A stretch of DNA of 64,000 bases from JAEZHK01 sp040768845. GTDB lineage: Bacteria > Bacillota > Clostridia > Christensenellales > Aristaeellaceae. Of the stretch, positions 40,755-50,888 are shown piece by piece; positions within the stretch are counted from its first letter, which is position 1, and each line of letters begins with the position of its first letter. The notes beneath the pieces are model-generated. The model saw only the letters and a list, made by a program, of their open reading frames with translations, did no database searches and was not told the origin of the DNA. The DNA lies in NCBI GenBank assembly GCA_040768845.1, contig JAXGME010000008.1, forward strand, positions 1 to 64,000, given 5' to 3'. The position numbers and the translations under genes are program-made.

Positions 40755-42125
40755 TCACTCTCCGAGATAGGCCCCCTGGTCCATAAGCGACGCCCGCAGC
40801 CGGGCGACGTCCACCGCCGAGGGCAGAATTCCGTCCGCGACCGCCATCGCCGCCGCGGTGCCCGCCGCCTGACCAAAGGCCATGCAGCAGGGGATCATCC
40901 GGGTGGCGGAGGCCGCCACCGCGTCGGCCGAGATCGGCCGGCCCGCCACCAGGAGGCTTTCGACGCCCCTGGGCACCATGCAGCCGTAGGGCACGCCGAA
41001 GAAGGGCCCGTTTTCCAGCGGATAAAAGGTGCCGCCGGGGTCGGACCGGTTGTGGGTGTCCATGCAGGTGGCCATCACGGCGATGGAATCCTCCGGCACG
41101 CGGCAGGCGGTCACGTCCTCGGCCGAAAGCCGCTTCACGCCGTCGATGTGGCGGGTTTCGCGGATGCCGATGGAGGCCGCGGTGCCCATGAAGCGCGCGT
41201 TTTCAAAGCCCACGGCGTGCTTTTTGAGGAATTCGTACACCTTATGGGCCTGCCGGAGCCCCTCGATCTCCGCGCGGGTCAGGTCCTCCGCGGAGGTGCC
41301 GTCCACGTCCAGCACGCGGGTCACGTTGAGCCGGTATTCGCCCGGCGTCACGCCCTCGAACAGGCAGATCTCGGCGCGGGGCACGTCGCCCCATTCCTCC
41401 CGCATGTCGCGGATCAGCCAGCTGTAAGGGCCGTAGAAGGGGCGGATCTCGTCCCTGTGGGCGTGGATGTGGGCCTTCACCCGGTCGGTGTCCACGTTGT
41501 ACAGCCGGAAAAACAGCGTGGCGGGCTGGATGTTGCCGTCCCGCGCGTTGCCCAGCTCAAAGCCCACGCCCGCCCGCGCCGCCACATCCGCGTCGCCGGT
41601 GGCGTCCACCACGATCTTCGCCCGCACGGCGGCCATGCCGCTCTTGTTCGCAATCACCGCGCCGGTGACGCGGCCCGCCTCCGTCAGCGGATCGACAAAC
41701 TGGGTGTGCAGAAGCAGCCAGGCGCCGCTGTCCAGAATCATCTTCGTCGCAACCTGCTTGAAGCACTCGTGGTCAAAGGGGCCCACGTGGTCGTGGCCAA
41801 TATTGTAAAAGCCGGAGCGCGGGTCTCCGCCGGGGACGAGGGCGGGGTCGATAGCGCCGCCCCGGGCCACCATTTGGTCCACAACCTCTTTGAACATGCC
41901 CCGGATGATCATTTTTTCGTTGCGCGCGTCGAAGGATGTCATGAACGGGCCGACCAGGCAGGCCGTGGCCGCGCCGCCCACGCCGCCGTTTTCATCGATG
42001 ACCAGCACCCTGGCGCCGCCCCGGGCCGCGGCGGCGGCGGCGCATATGCCCGCCGGGCCCGCGCCCGCCACCAGCACGTCCACATCCGCGAAGACCGGGA
42101 GTTCCTTCCGGTAGATTTCAGCCAT
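40755..42125 (-). CDS. FAD-dependent oxidoreductase (FAD_oxidored family), copy 2
   Basis: 456 residues with VLVAGAGPAGICAAAAAARG, VVDATGDADVAARAGV, IGIRETRHIDGVKRL and VPRGVESLLVAGRPIS. It is closely related to copies 1, 3 and 5. It directly follows the solute-binding gene, with a 13-bp hairpin between. It likely works with copy 1 on the imported substrate. Confidence 0.88.
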   Translation of the reverse strand: MAEIYRKELPVFADVDVLVAGAGPAGICAAAAAARGGARVLVIDENGGVGGAATACLVGPFMTSFDARNEKMIIRGMFKEVVDQMVARGGAIDPALVPGGDPRSGFYNIGHDHVGPFDHECFKQVATKMILDSGAWLLLHTQFVDPLTEAGRVTGAVIANKSGMAAVRAKIVVDATGDADVAARAGVGFELGNARDGNIQPATLFFRLYNVDTDRVKAHIHAHRDEIRPFYGPYSWLIRDMREEWGDVPRAEICLFEGVTPGEYRLNVTRVLDVDGTSAEDLTRAEIEGLRQAHKVYEFLKKHAVGFENARFMGTAASIGIRETRHIDGVKRLSAEDVTACRVPEDSIAVMATCMDTHNRSDPGGTFYPLENGPFFGVPYGCMVPRGVESLLVAGRPISADAVAASATRMIPCCMAFGQAAGTAAAMAVADGILPSAVDVARLRASLMDQGAYLGE

Positions 42126-42146
42126 GCGATCCCCTCTCTCTATGGT

Positions 42147-42180
42147 TCAGGCCGCGCCGGGTCCGTTCGGCGCGGCCTGA
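42147..42180 (-). promoter_or_regulatory. GC-rich hairpin after the solute-binding gene
   Basis: TCAGGCCGCGCCG (42147-42159) pairs perfectly with CGGCGCGGCCTGA (42168-42180), loop 8 nt, no T-run. It resembles the hairpins after the two other binding-protein genes. Confidence 0.6.
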
Positions 42181-42205
42181 AGCGGTCAAATGGTCGTGCG
42201 GAGCA

Positions 42206-43726
42206 TCAGGCCTGGCTGGCCAGGTAGGCCACGAGCTCGGTGCGGACTTCCTCGCCGCCGCCGTTGGTCCAGTCGGACATGAAGGTGGCCAGATCGTCCA
42301 CGGTGCGGGTGCCGGAGATGACCTGCAGGATGAAGTCCTGAAGGCTCTTGAAGAGCGCGGTGTTGTACTTGGTGTAGGCTTCGGAGGCGGGTTTGAAGGC
42401 GAAGGCGTTGTCCACGAAGACCTCCGGGGTCTCCTCGTTGGCCTTGAGGGTGATGGCGTTGAAGGCGGCCCACTGGGCGTCGGACTTGCGGATGCGGGAG
42501 GGCCACTGCTGCTCGTAGGCGGGTTGGTCGGTGGCGTCGATGTACCAGTAGGAATCGCCGCGCTCGTCGGCGAAGATCGGGTTGATGGGCTGGATCTTGC
42601 CCTCCTCGTCGTAGGTGAAGTGGGTGCCCTCCACGCCGATGCAGATGAACAGCTGCTCCTTGACCTTGAGGTTGATCCAGTTGATGGCGTCGGCCGCGTT
42701 CTTGCTGGAGCGCAGCACGCAGGATACCTGGTTGAGCGCCTTGGTGGACATGTAGGCGCAGGTGCCGTCGGCGCCCTTGAGCGCGCCGATGTAGCCCACG
42801 TCCTCGTAGGTCAGCCCCAGGTTCTGCATCTGGGCGGGGGTGGTCACCTGCACGCCGGCGCGGTTGGAGCAGGCGATGATGGCCTTGCCGGAGGCGAACT
42901 TTTCATTGACGGTGGAATCGGTGTTGACGGCCCAGTCGGGATCGAGCAGGCCTTCCTTATTGAGTTTGGTGAGGAACTCGATCATCGCGGAAAAGCCGGG
43001 CGCCTCGGTCATGTACAGAACGCTTCCGTCGGCGTCCACCATCCAGTCGGAATAGATGCCGAAGGCGCAGGCGATGGTCTTGGGGATGACCCAGTTCTCG
43101 TTGCCCTCGGAGGCCGGCATGTAGGGGCCGGAGAAGACGATGTACTCATCGCCGTAGAAGTCCTTGAGGGTCACCAGGGCATCGTAGAACTCGTCGATGG
43201 TGGCGGGGATCTTTTCAATGCCCGCGGCCTTCATCAGGTCCCAGCGGCAGGCCATGAAGTTGGCGATCTCGTTGTTGTAGGGATACATGTAGGGCACGCC
43301 GTAGATGTTGCCCTCGGCGTCGGAGAGCGCCTTCCAGGTCTCCTCGGAGTTGCCGGCCAGGATGTCCTGCCCGTAGGCGTCCAGAAGCGCGTTCAGCGGG
43401 AGCAGCGCGCCCTGGGCCATCAGCGTGCGCCACTGGTTGACGTTGACGTTGACCACGTCGTAATCCGCGCCGCCGGCCACGTCCATCAGCAGCTTCTCGT
43501 CGGCGTTCTCGGCCGGCAGCGAGTAGTAGGTGACGTCGTAGCCCGTGGCTTCCTTGATGACGGGCACCATGTAGTCGGCGTTGACGTCAAAGCCCACGTT
43601 GCCGCCCAGCCGCTTGAGCGTCACGTTGCCGGGCCCCTTGAGCGCGGGGGCTTCGGCGCCGGCCATCGGCGCCGCCACCAGGACCGCCAGCATCAGCGCC
43701 AGCGCGACAGACAACATTCGTTTCAT
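42206..43726 (-). CDS. LplA-type extracellular solute-binding protein
   Basis: 506 residues. Signal peptide MKRMLSVALALMLAVLVAAP, cleavage near AGA, no lipobox cysteine. The remainder is a family-1-like binding protein for oligosaccharides with LplB/LplC permeases (for example NVNQWRTLMAQGALLPLNAL and GVPYMYPYNNEIANFMACRW). ATG 43726 follows GGAGGG. It is the third gene of the transporter operon, after both permeases. Confidence 0.9.
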   Translation of the reverse strand: MKRMLSVALALMLAVLVAAPMAGAEAPALKGPGNVTLKRLGGNVGFDVNADYMVPVIKEATGYDVTYYSLPAENADEKLLMDVAGGADYDVVNVNVNQWRTLMAQGALLPLNALLDAYGQDILAGNSEETWKALSDAEGNIYGVPYMYPYNNEIANFMACRWDLMKAAGIEKIPATIDEFYDALVTLKDFYGDEYIVFSGPYMPASEGNENWVIPKTIACAFGIYSDWMVDADGSVLYMTEAPGFSAMIEFLTKLNKEGLLDPDWAVNTDSTVNEKFASGKAIIACSNRAGVQVTTPAQMQNLGLTYEDVGYIGALKGADGTCAYMSTKALNQVSCVLRSSKNAADAINWINLKVKEQLFICIGVEGTHFTYDEEGKIQPINPIFADERGDSYWYIDATDQPAYEQQWPSRIRKSDAQWAAFNAITLKANEETPEVFVDNAFAFKPASEAYTKYNTALFKSLQDFILQVISGTRTVDDLATFMSDWTNGGGEEVRTELVAYLASQA

Positions 43727-43800
43727 TTCGCAATCCCTCCGTTTCAATATATCTCGGGCCGCGTGGCGCGGCCAAGATTTCCCCGTTGCCCCGGGCTGCC

Positions 43801-44727
43801 TCACCCCTTGACGGACCCGATCGTGATCCCCTGCACCATGTAGCGCTGGACGAAGGGATACATCAGCACGATCGGCACCAGCGACATGGTGACCGCCGCC
43901 GCGACCATGCCGTCGGTGGTCACATTGGACGAGATCGAGGCGCCGCCGCTGTTCCAGCCGCTGTAAAGGTTCTCCGCGAAGGCCTGGCCGTTGTTGATGA
44001 TGTCGTAAAGGTAGAGCTGGATGGTGCGCATCTCGGTGGAATTGGTGTACATCATCACGTGGAAGTAGTTGTTCCAGTAGGTGATCGCGTACAAAAGCGC
44101 CACCGTGGCCAACACCGGCGTGGACATGGGGCATACGATGCTCCAAAGCGTGCGCACGTCGCCCGCCCCGTCGATCTTGGCCGACTCCTCGACGCTTTCG
44201 GGCAGGCCCTCAAAGTAGTTCTTCACGATGAACATGTTGAACTGCACGATGGCGAAGGGCAGGATGCACGCCCAGTGGGTGTCGAAGATGCCGATCGCGC
44301 GGACCACCATGTACGCCGGGATGATGCCGCCGAAGAACACCATGCTGATCACGTAGAGCATCGTCACCACCCGGCGCCCCTTGAAGCCGGGCTTGGACAG
44401 CGGATAGGCCGTGGTGACCGTGGTGAGCATGGATACCGCCGTGCCCAGCGCGAACACGATCAGCGAGTTTTTGAGGGCGCCGAAAAAGCTGGTCTTGGTC
44501 AGGACGTACCGGATCGTCTCCAGCTGAAAGCCGTTGGGCCAGAAGGCCACCTGCCCGGCCGTCACCCGCGCGCCCAGGCTGAAGGCCTTGGAAACCACGT
44601 GCAGGCAGGGCAGCACCGCCATCAACCCGAAGAGGATCAGCACGGTGTAGGCGATGCCGACGGTCAGCTTTTCGCTCTTTTCCAGCGGAACGCCCCTGAG
44701 TTTTCTCCGCGCGATGTTTGTGGTCAT
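43801..44727 (-). CDS. Sugar ABC permease, LplC/YtcP type
   Basis: 308 residues with about six membrane helices and the contact loop ESAKIDGAGDVRTLWSIVCP (EAA motif). The C-terminus (PFVQRYMVQGITIGSVKG) is highly typical of the CarB/LplC group. It pairs with the LplB-type permease just upstream. Confidence 0.92.
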   Translation of the reverse strand: MTTNIARRKLRGVPLEKSEKLTVGIAYTVLILFGLMAVLPCLHVVSKAFSLGARVTAGQVAFWPNGFQLETIRYVLTKTSFFGALKNSLIVFALGTAVSMLTTVTTAYPLSKPGFKGRRVVTMLYVISMVFFGGIIPAYMVVRAIGIFDTHWACILPFAIVQFNMFIVKNYFEGLPESVEESAKIDGAGDVRTLWSIVCPMSTPVLATVALLYAITYWNNYFHVMMYTNSTEMRTIQLYLYDIINNGQAFAENLYSGWNSGGASISSNVTTDGMVAAAVTMSLVPIVLMYPFVQRYMVQGITIGSVKG

Positions 44728-44740
44728 GCCGTTCGCCCCC

Positions 44741-45742
44741 TTACCAAATGCTGCGGTTCAGGAGCTTTTTGCTCACCGCGTTGGCGCCGACGATCAGCAC
44801 GAACGCCACCACCGAGTTAAAAAGGCCCAGCGCCGTCGACTGCGAAAAGTTCATCTGGCCCATGCCCAGGCGGTAGACGTAGGTCTGGATGATGTCGGCC
44901 ACGTCGTACACCGCGGCATTGTAAAACACCAGCACCTGCTCGAAGCCCGTGTCCAGAATGTAGCCCACCTTGAGGATCAGCATCAGCACGATCGTGGGCA
45001 AAAGCCCCGGAAGGGTCACATTCCAGATCAGCCGCCACTTGTTGGCGCCGTCGATGCGGGCCGCCTCGTAAAGGCCGATATCGATGCCGGAAATGGCCGC
45101 CAGGTAGATGACCGTGTTGTAGCCGATTTCCTTCCAGCCCTCGGTGAACACCAGCAGGCTTCGGAAGACCGCCGTGTCGGTGAAAAAGCGGATGCGCTCC
45201 AGGCCCAACGACGCCAAAAACGTGTTCGCGATGCCATAGGTGCCCAGCAGCGAATAGAATATGCCGAACACGATGACCCACGAAAAGAAATAGGGCACGT
45301 AGATCGACGTCTGCAAAAGGCGCTTGACCGACCGCTGGCGAATCTCGTTGAGCAAAATCGCGCAGATGATGGGCAGCGGGAACAGAAACGCGATCTTGTA
45401 GCCGTTGATGACGAGCGTGTTCAGAAGCACCTTCCCGAACTGGGAGCTGGCAAAGAGCTTGTTGAAATGGCTCATGCCCACCCACGGGCTGTGGGCGATG
45501 GCGTCAATGGGGTTGGCGCCGGCAAAGATGTTGTAGTCCTTGAAGGCCATCAGGATGCCGTAGAGCGGTGTGAATTTGTAGACGATCAGAAACACCAGCC
45601 CGGGGATCAGCATCACGTACAGCATCGGGTGCTGCCGGAGGTATACGAAAAAGTTGTGGATTTTGTTCCGGACGGGAATCCTGTGGCAGGGCACCCGGCC
45701 GCCCCCGGCCGAGGCGCATGCGCGCGAAGGGTTCTGCGCCAT
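44741..45742 (-). CDS. Sugar ABC permease, LplB type
   Basis: 333 residues. The pattern LYVMLIPGLVFLIVYKFTPL then YGILMAFKDYNIF is the family start; the contact loop is EAARIDGANKWRLIWNVTLP. ATG 45742 with AAGGAAG upstream is preferred to 45790. An interrupted relative is at 2.1 kb. This family imports oligosaccharides or lipopolysaccharide-like sugars without a dedicated ATPase in the operon; a shared MsmX-type ATPase is usual. Confidence 0.92.
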   Translation of the reverse strand: MAQNPSRACASAGGGRVPCHRIPVRNKIHNFFVYLRQHPMLYVMLIPGLVFLIVYKFTPLYGILMAFKDYNIFAGANPIDAIAHSPWVGMSHFNKLFASSQFGKVLLNTLVINGYKIAFLFPLPIICAILLNEIRQRSVKRLLQTSIYVPYFFSWVIVFGIFYSLLGTYGIANTFLASLGLERIRFFTDTAVFRSLLVFTEGWKEIGYNTVIYLAAISGIDIGLYEAARIDGANKWRLIWNVTLPGLLPTIVLMLILKVGYILDTGFEQVLVFYNAAVYDVADIIQTYVYRLGMGQMNFSQSTALGLFNSVVAFVLIVGANAVSKKLLNRSIW

Positions 45743-45898
45743 TACACTTCCTTCCTTTCGGGCCTGCGTGAATCTATGTTTTACTCCCAATTACGATTCC
45801 GCTGTTCAGGATAACATTAACACATTTTGTTCAAAACCGTAAATGCCCATATGTATGGTATTCTGGCCCAAACTTTCGCACATGGCGCGCCGGCGGGG

Positions 45899-47680
45899 TC
45901 AGGCCCCGCCCTCCGGCTCCGCGTCGTCAAAGCGGACGGGCAGCGCGATGGACACGCAGGTGCCCGCGCCCTCCCGCGACGACACCCGGAAGCCGGCCTC
46001 CGGGCCGCCGAACAGGCGCAGCCGCTCGCGGACGTTGGCCACGCCGTAGCCCGCGTCGCGCCCGGCGCCGCGCGACTCCAGCCGCGCCCGCGCCTCCTCG
46101 GGCATGCCCTTTCCGTTGTCCTCGATCTCGATGAACACCCGGTCGCTCTCCAGCCACGCGCGCAGCGTCAGCCTGCGGTCGGGCTTGTCGCAGTCGATCA
46201 GCCCGTGAAGCAGCGCGTTTTCCACCAGCGGCTGCAGCGAAAAGCGGGGCAGATGGCACTCCATGGCCTCGGGCTCGATCTCGGTCTCCACCCGGAAGGC
46301 GTTTTTGAAGCGGCGCCGCATGATGCCCAGGTAGTTGTGCGTCAGCGCCAGCTCCTCGCCAAGAGGCACCGTCCCGGGCCCCTTGTTGATGCTCATGCGC
46401 AGGTATTTTGACAGCGCGTTCACCATCCACACGCCGTTTTCCATGTCGCCGTCGGCGATCATCCACTTGATCACGTCCAGCGTATTGTAAAGAAAGTGGG
46501 GCTTGATCTGCGCCTGCAGCGCCTGCATCTGGTATTCGGAGATGGCCAGGCGGTTGCGGTATCGCTCCTCGACGATTCTCTGCACCGCGAGGGCCATCTT
46601 GCCGGCGCTGACCCTGAGCCGCGCCAGCGCGTCCAACCGGCCCGGCCCCCGGACCGGCGCGGCGGGGTCCGGCTCGCTCTCCAGCGCTCGCACCGCCTGA
46701 TTGATGGTAGACGCCGTGCGGCCCAGCATCATGTCGTAGGCGATCATCATCGCGATGACCAGCGCCACCAGCAGCGTCGCCGCGATCAGCACCATCAAAA
46801 TGCCCGCCGTCTGCCCGTTGGCCCGGGTGAGCGCGGCGCGGTCGGTGGTGTCGATCAGGTACCAGTCACAGGTGTCGATCTTCCGGAAGGCGGTCACGCT
46901 GTCGCCGGAGAGGGCGCCGCTCCCCGCCTGGCGGACCCGGGCCATCTGCTCCGCGCCGAGGGCCGTTTGCCCGATGCGCTCCTCGTCCGCGTGGGCGACC
47001 ACCACGCCGTCCTCGTCCACCAGGTACAGCTCGGTGCCCTCCGCGCCGCCCACCTCAAAGATGCCGCCGATCTGGCCCACGTCGATGTCCAGGTACAGCG
47101 CGCCGACGTACTGGTTGTAGTTTTTGCTGCCGGAGACCACCCCCACGCAGGAAATGGCCAGCATGCTGACGCCGATGTCGGTGGTCACCCGCCGGGGCCC
47201 CTGCCAGAACACGCCGCCCCGGCTGTCGCCCACCAGGCGCCGGAAGTCCCGGTCGTCCTCCAGCGACGCGAGGGAATAAAATGTCGCCCCCTGCCGCGCG
47301 TAGATCTTGCCCGCCGGCACGAAAAGGCGAACCTTGGAGATCATGTACTTGCCCCGGTACTCGTTGAGCACGCGGGTCATGTCGGAATACTCCTGCAGCT
47401 GGCCCTCGGTGCCCGCGCTGGAGTTGAGATAGGGGTAGACCGTGCCCAGCAGCGTCCTGGCGCTGTCGGCGGTCTGGCGCAGCCGGTAATCGAGGTTGTT
47501 TTTGGCCTGCTCCACGGACAGCTGCATGCCGCGCAGCGCCTCGGACTCCACCGCGGCGTTGGTGGAGCGGGCGTACAGCCGCGCGGAGATGACCGTGAGG
47601 CAGACAAAGGCCGCCAGCAGCGCCACCAGCACGGCCCGCGTCAGGTGGAGGTTGCGCCGCGGGAACGCATTGCCCGTCAC
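45899..47680 (-). CDS. YesM-like sensor histidine kinase
   Basis: 593 residues. Membrane helix (LTRAVLVALLAAFVCLTVIS), extracellular sensor of about 270 residues with a dCache-like pattern (GALYLDIDVGQIGGIF ... ELYLVDEDGVVVAH), second helix (ILMVLIAATLLVALVIAMMI), HAMP-like linker, then His_kinase with QIKPHFLYNTLDVIKWMIAD (phospho-His) and ATP-binding ENALLHGL, ENDNGKGM-like EIEDNGKGMPEE. GTG 47680 overlaps the response-regulator stop. A hairpin overlaps its own stop (GGCGGGG/CCCCGCC). It likely senses an extracellular sugar. Confidence 0.92.
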   Translation of the reverse strand: MTGNAFPRRNLHLTRAVLVALLAAFVCLTVISARLYARSTNAAVESEALRGMQLSVEQAKNNLDYRLRQTADSARTLLGTVYPYLNSSAGTEGQLQEYSDMTRVLNEYRGKYMISKVRLFVPAGKIYARQGATFYSLASLEDDRDFRRLVGDSRGGVFWQGPRRVTTDIGVSMLAISCVGVVSGSKNYNQYVGALYLDIDVGQIGGIFEVGGAEGTELYLVDEDGVVVAHADEERIGQTALGAEQMARVRQAGSGALSGDSVTAFRKIDTCDWYLIDTTDRAALTRANGQTAGILMVLIAATLLVALVIAMMIAYDMMLGRTASTINQAVRALESEPDPAAPVRGPGRLDALARLRVSAGKMALAVQRIVEERYRNRLAISEYQMQALQAQIKPHFLYNTLDVIKWMIADGDMENGVWMVNALSKYLRMSINKGPGTVPLGEELALTHNYLGIMRRRFKNAFRVETEIEPEAMECHLPRFSLQPLVENALLHGLIDCDKPDRRLTLRAWLESDRVFIEIEDNGKGMPEEARARLESRGAGRDAGYGVANVRERLRLFGGPEAGFRVSSREGAGTCVSIALPVRFDDAEPEGGA

Positions 47681-49305
47681 GCCCTGCCGCCCTTCCGGGC
47701 GCCGAGCACGGAGTGCTCCCGGTATTCGCTGGGCGTAAACCCGGTGTACTTTTTGAAGAGCTTGGAAAAATAGCTGGGCGACAGGTACCCCACCATGAAG
47801 CACACGTCGTAGAGCAGGATGCCGGAATCCGTCAGCAGTTCCTTGGCGCGGCGGATGCGCTCCAGCGTGATGTACTCGTTGATGGTCTTGCCGGTCTGCT
47901 GCTTGAACAGGACGCACAGGTAGGTGGGCGTCAGGTACACCTCCCGCGCGAGTCCGGAGACCGAGAGCCGCTGGGCGTACCGGCTGCCGATGATCTCCCG
48001 CACCCGCTGGATGACCGCGCTGGACTGGGGCGCGCTGCGCCGCCGGATCAGCGCCGTCACCTCGTCGTAGGCCCGGGCGATCAGCGACTCCTGCTCCTCG
48101 GCCCGGCAGGACAAAAACCGCTCCATCAGCCGGCGCTGGGAGGAATAGACGCCCTTTTCCCGGGTGGCGAGGCTGGTCAGAAGGCGCGCGGGCAAAAGCA
48201 GAAGGAACATGAGAAAGTTCTGCCGCTCGTCCTCAGAGGGGATCCGGCGCACGTATTCGATCAGGCCCTCGCGCGCCTTCCGCACGGCGTCGGCGTCGCC
48301 GTTCATGATGGCCTCGCCGATCTCCTTTTCCGCCCGCTCCCGGGCGCGCCTCAGGTCGTCCACCTCTTCGTACTTGTTGACCGAGATGGGGAGATCGGAA
48401 TCGATCAGGTAGCGCATCTCGATGGCTTCGCAGGCGCTTTTGTAGGCTTCGCGGATCTTGAGGATGCCCGTGAAGCGGTCGCTGATGCCGATGGACACCG
48501 AAAGCTCCAGCTCCGCCATCAGGCGCTCGCGCACGTCCGCGGCCACGCCCAGGATCGCGGTTTCGCAGTCCTCGCCCTCGGCGTTGACGATCAGGATGTA
48601 CTCGCCGATCCGGTCCTTGAAGCAGATGCTGCTGCCGTGGCGGCGCAGCGCGTTCTCGCAGATGGTCTGGATCTTCAGGCTGAAAAGCATCCGCTGCTTT
48701 TCGTTCATGCCGCCGATCACCTGCCACTTGTTGCAAAGGCGCACGACCACCACCGCATAGTGGACGTTCGCCTCCAGCGGGATGCCCAGGTACTGCGCCT
48801 CGCTGAGCGCCGCGGCCTCGTCCTCGTCGTTCTCCCTCAGGAGCATCGCCAGGTGCCGGCTGCGGAGCAGCGGCATCGACTGCGTCAGCAGATCCTCCAT
48901 TTCATAGAGCTTCTCCTCGCGCGCCCGCTCCTCACCGATCATGCCCGTCACGCGGGTCAGCGTCTGGTCCATCTCGTCCAGATCGATGGATTTCAGGATG
49001 TAGTCCACGGCGTCCAGCTTCAGCGCGTCCTTGAGGTAGGCCACGTCGGCATGGCCGCTGATAAAGAGGATCTTGGTGCGGGGATACGCCGCGCGCACCC
49101 GCCTGGCCAGCTCGATGCCGTCCATGAAGGGCGTGCAAACGTCGGTGACCACCAGGTTCACCGGGTGCTCCCGGACGTAGTCCCAGGCCTTCTGCCCATC
49201 GGGAAAGGCGCCGACGATCTCCACGCCGTGCCGGCGCCAGTTCACGTGGCGCTTCAGCCCGCTCAGCACCGCCTCCTCGTCGTCCACCAAAATGGCCCTG
49301 TACAT
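47677..49305 (-). CDS. YesN-like response regulator with AraC DNA-binding domain
   Basis: 542 residues. The receiver domain has D8-D9, phospho-acceptor D55 (NLVVTDVCTPFMDG) and K (ILKSIDLDEM). A long middle region follows, then an AraC-type double helix-turn-helix (LSVSGLAREVYLTPTYLCVL, DVCFMVGYLSPSYFSKLFKK). It should activate the transporter genes directly downstream. It is 19 bp after FAD oxidoreductase copy 3, so the three form one unit. Confidence 0.93.
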   Translation of the reverse strand: MYRAILVDDEEAVLSGLKRHVNWRRHGVEIVGAFPDGQKAWDYVREHPVNLVVTDVCTPFMDGIELARRVRAAYPRTKILFISGHADVAYLKDALKLDAVDYILKSIDLDEMDQTLTRVTGMIGEERAREEKLYEMEDLLTQSMPLLRSRHLAMLLRENDEDEAAALSEAQYLGIPLEANVHYAVVVVRLCNKWQVIGGMNEKQRMLFSLKIQTICENALRRHGSSICFKDRIGEYILIVNAEGEDCETAILGVAADVRERLMAELELSVSIGISDRFTGILKIREAYKSACEAIEMRYLIDSDLPISVNKYEEVDDLRRARERAEKEIGEAIMNGDADAVRKAREGLIEYVRRIPSEDERQNFLMFLLLLPARLLTSLATREKGVYSSQRRLMERFLSCRAEEQESLIARAYDEVTALIRRRSAPQSSAVIQRVREIIGSRYAQRLSVSGLAREVYLTPTYLCVLFKQQTGKTINEYITLERIRRAKELLTDSGILLYDVCFMVGYLSPSYFSKLFKKYTGFTPSEYREHSVLGARKGGRA

Positions 49306-49323
49306 CGCGTCCCCCTCTCCGGA

Positions 49324-50733
49324 TCAGTTCCGCTCCCCGGCCGCCGGCATTTCCGCTGCGTTCGGGTCGGTCTCGAGCATCACGCCGTCGGCGGCGAGGA
49401 TGGCGCGGATCTCCCGCACGTCCACCGCCCCGGGGAAGACCCCCAGGCGGACCGCCAGCGCGGCGCCGACCCCCGCGCCCTGGCCCATGGCCATCAGCGG
49501 CGGCATCACCCGGGCCGAGCTGAGGGCCACCGCGTCCATCGACGCGCACCGGCCGCTGAACATCAGGTTGGCGATGTCGGCGGAGCAGGTCATCCCGTAG
49601 GGCAGCCCGTAGGGCTTCACCTTTTTGACGATGGTGCCCGCGCCGCCGCCGTCGTGGATGTCGATGATGTAGGAGCCGATGCCCACCGAATCCCCGCCGA
49701 TCGCGCCGCGCGTCAGCATGTCCTCGGTCAGCGTGGCCAGGCCGCGGAACCGGCGGGTTTCCCGAACGCCCATGAACGGGTAGATCTGCGTCAGATGGCA
49801 GTTTTCAAAGCCGGGCACGCGGGCCCTGAGCATCTCCACCAGCTTCAGAATCTGGATGTGGCCCTCGATCTCCGCACGGGTCAGGTCCAATGCGTCGCTG
49901 CCGTCGATGCCCTGGTGCCGGGTGCAGTTCAGGTGCACCTGACCGGGCACGAGGCTCTGGATGTAGATCAGCGTATCCCGGCTGACGGGCAGCTCGCCCT
50001 TCTCCCGAAGCTCGGAGAACAGGGCGCGCAGCCCCACCAGCACATGGTGCCGGGGGTTGGACCGCAGGTAGGCCGCGTCATAGCCCGGGTAGGTTTCGAT
50101 GGTGGGCGCCAGGCGCATCTGCTCGGGGTGCGCCTCCAGATAGCGGATGATCTCCTCCACGTCCACGCCGTCCACGGTGCACATCAGCGTCGGCGGCTGC
50201 AGTACGCCGGTGTCCTTCTGCCCCATTTCAAACCGCGCGCCCGCGATGTAGCCCACGTCGCCGTCGCCGGTGGCGTCGATGAACACCTTCGCGCGGGCCT
50301 CGATCCGCCGGGACTTTCCAAAGAGCGTCACCGACCGGAGCGCGCCGTTTTCCACGTCGGCGTCGATCACCTGGGTGTGCATCAAAAGCGTCACCCCGGC
50401 CTCCAGGCACTTTTCAAAGGCGACGACCTTGAACACCTCGTGGTCGTAGATCGTCACCGAATCGTGCATGGGGCACCAGTGGTGGGGGCTGGCGGCGCTC
50501 CGGGCCGTCAGCGCGTCGATCAGCTCCTGCGCGATGCCGCGGATCACCTGGTTGCCGTCCTTGTCGAGAAACCCCAGAAGCGGCAGCCCGATGGTCAGGT
50601 TGCCGCCCAGGTAGCCGTTTTTCTCCACCAGCAGCACCTTCGCGCCCTGCCGCGCCGCGGCGATTGCCGCGGGCAGGCCGCCCGGGCCGCCCCCGACGAC
50701 GATCACGTCATAGGTTACGATGTCCGTCTTCAC
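49324..50733 (-). CDS. FAD-dependent oxidoreductase (FAD_oxidored family), copy 3
   Basis: 469 residues: VIVVGGGPGGLPAAIAAARQ, VFIDATGDGDVGYIAGARFE, MGVRETRRFRGLATLTED, ADIANLMFSGRCAS. It heads the unit with the two-component genes, so its expression is tied to regulation of the transporter. The start lies behind a good divergent promoter. Confidence 0.88.
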   Translation of the reverse strand: MKTDIVTYDVIVVGGGPGGLPAAIAAARQGAKVLLVEKNGYLGGNLTIGLPLLGFLDKDGNQVIRGIAQELIDALTARSAASPHHWCPMHDSVTIYDHEVFKVVAFEKCLEAGVTLLMHTQVIDADVENGALRSVTLFGKSRRIEARAKVFIDATGDGDVGYIAGARFEMGQKDTGVLQPPTLMCTVDGVDVEEIIRYLEAHPEQMRLAPTIETYPGYDAAYLRSNPRHHVLVGLRALFSELREKGELPVSRDTLIYIQSLVPGQVHLNCTRHQGIDGSDALDLTRAEIEGHIQILKLVEMLRARVPGFENCHLTQIYPFMGVRETRRFRGLATLTEDMLTRGAIGGDSVGIGSYIIDIHDGGGAGTIVKKVKPYGLPYGMTCSADIANLMFSGRCASMDAVALSSARVMPPLMAMGQGAGVGAALAVRLGVFPGAVDVREIRAILAADGVMLETDPNAAEMPAAGERN

Positions 50734-50778
50734 TGCCCCGTCCTCCCATCCGCCGTTTCACACAAACCCCACGATTAT

Positions 50779-50807
50779 AGTATAGGCGCGCGGAATTTGA
50801 AAGTCAA
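50779..50807 (-). promoter_or_regulatory. Promoter of FAD copy 3 and the two-component genes
   Basis: On the minus strand TTGACT (50807-50802), 17 bp, TATACT (50784-50779). It lies about 45 bp before the start codon. Confidence 0.7.
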
Positions 50808-50888
50808 TTCTAGGAATAGTATTCAAAAGGAATGGGACAGATTCGAAATATCGGACCACAATCCGCCAAAATCCAGAAGGATCGTGCG

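Noticed and set aside
39597..42227. Plus-strand open frame of 876 residues
   Set aside because: It is a shadow of the two minus-strand FAD oxidoreductases; His/Arg/Gly/Val-rich composition, no domain, no ribosome binding site.
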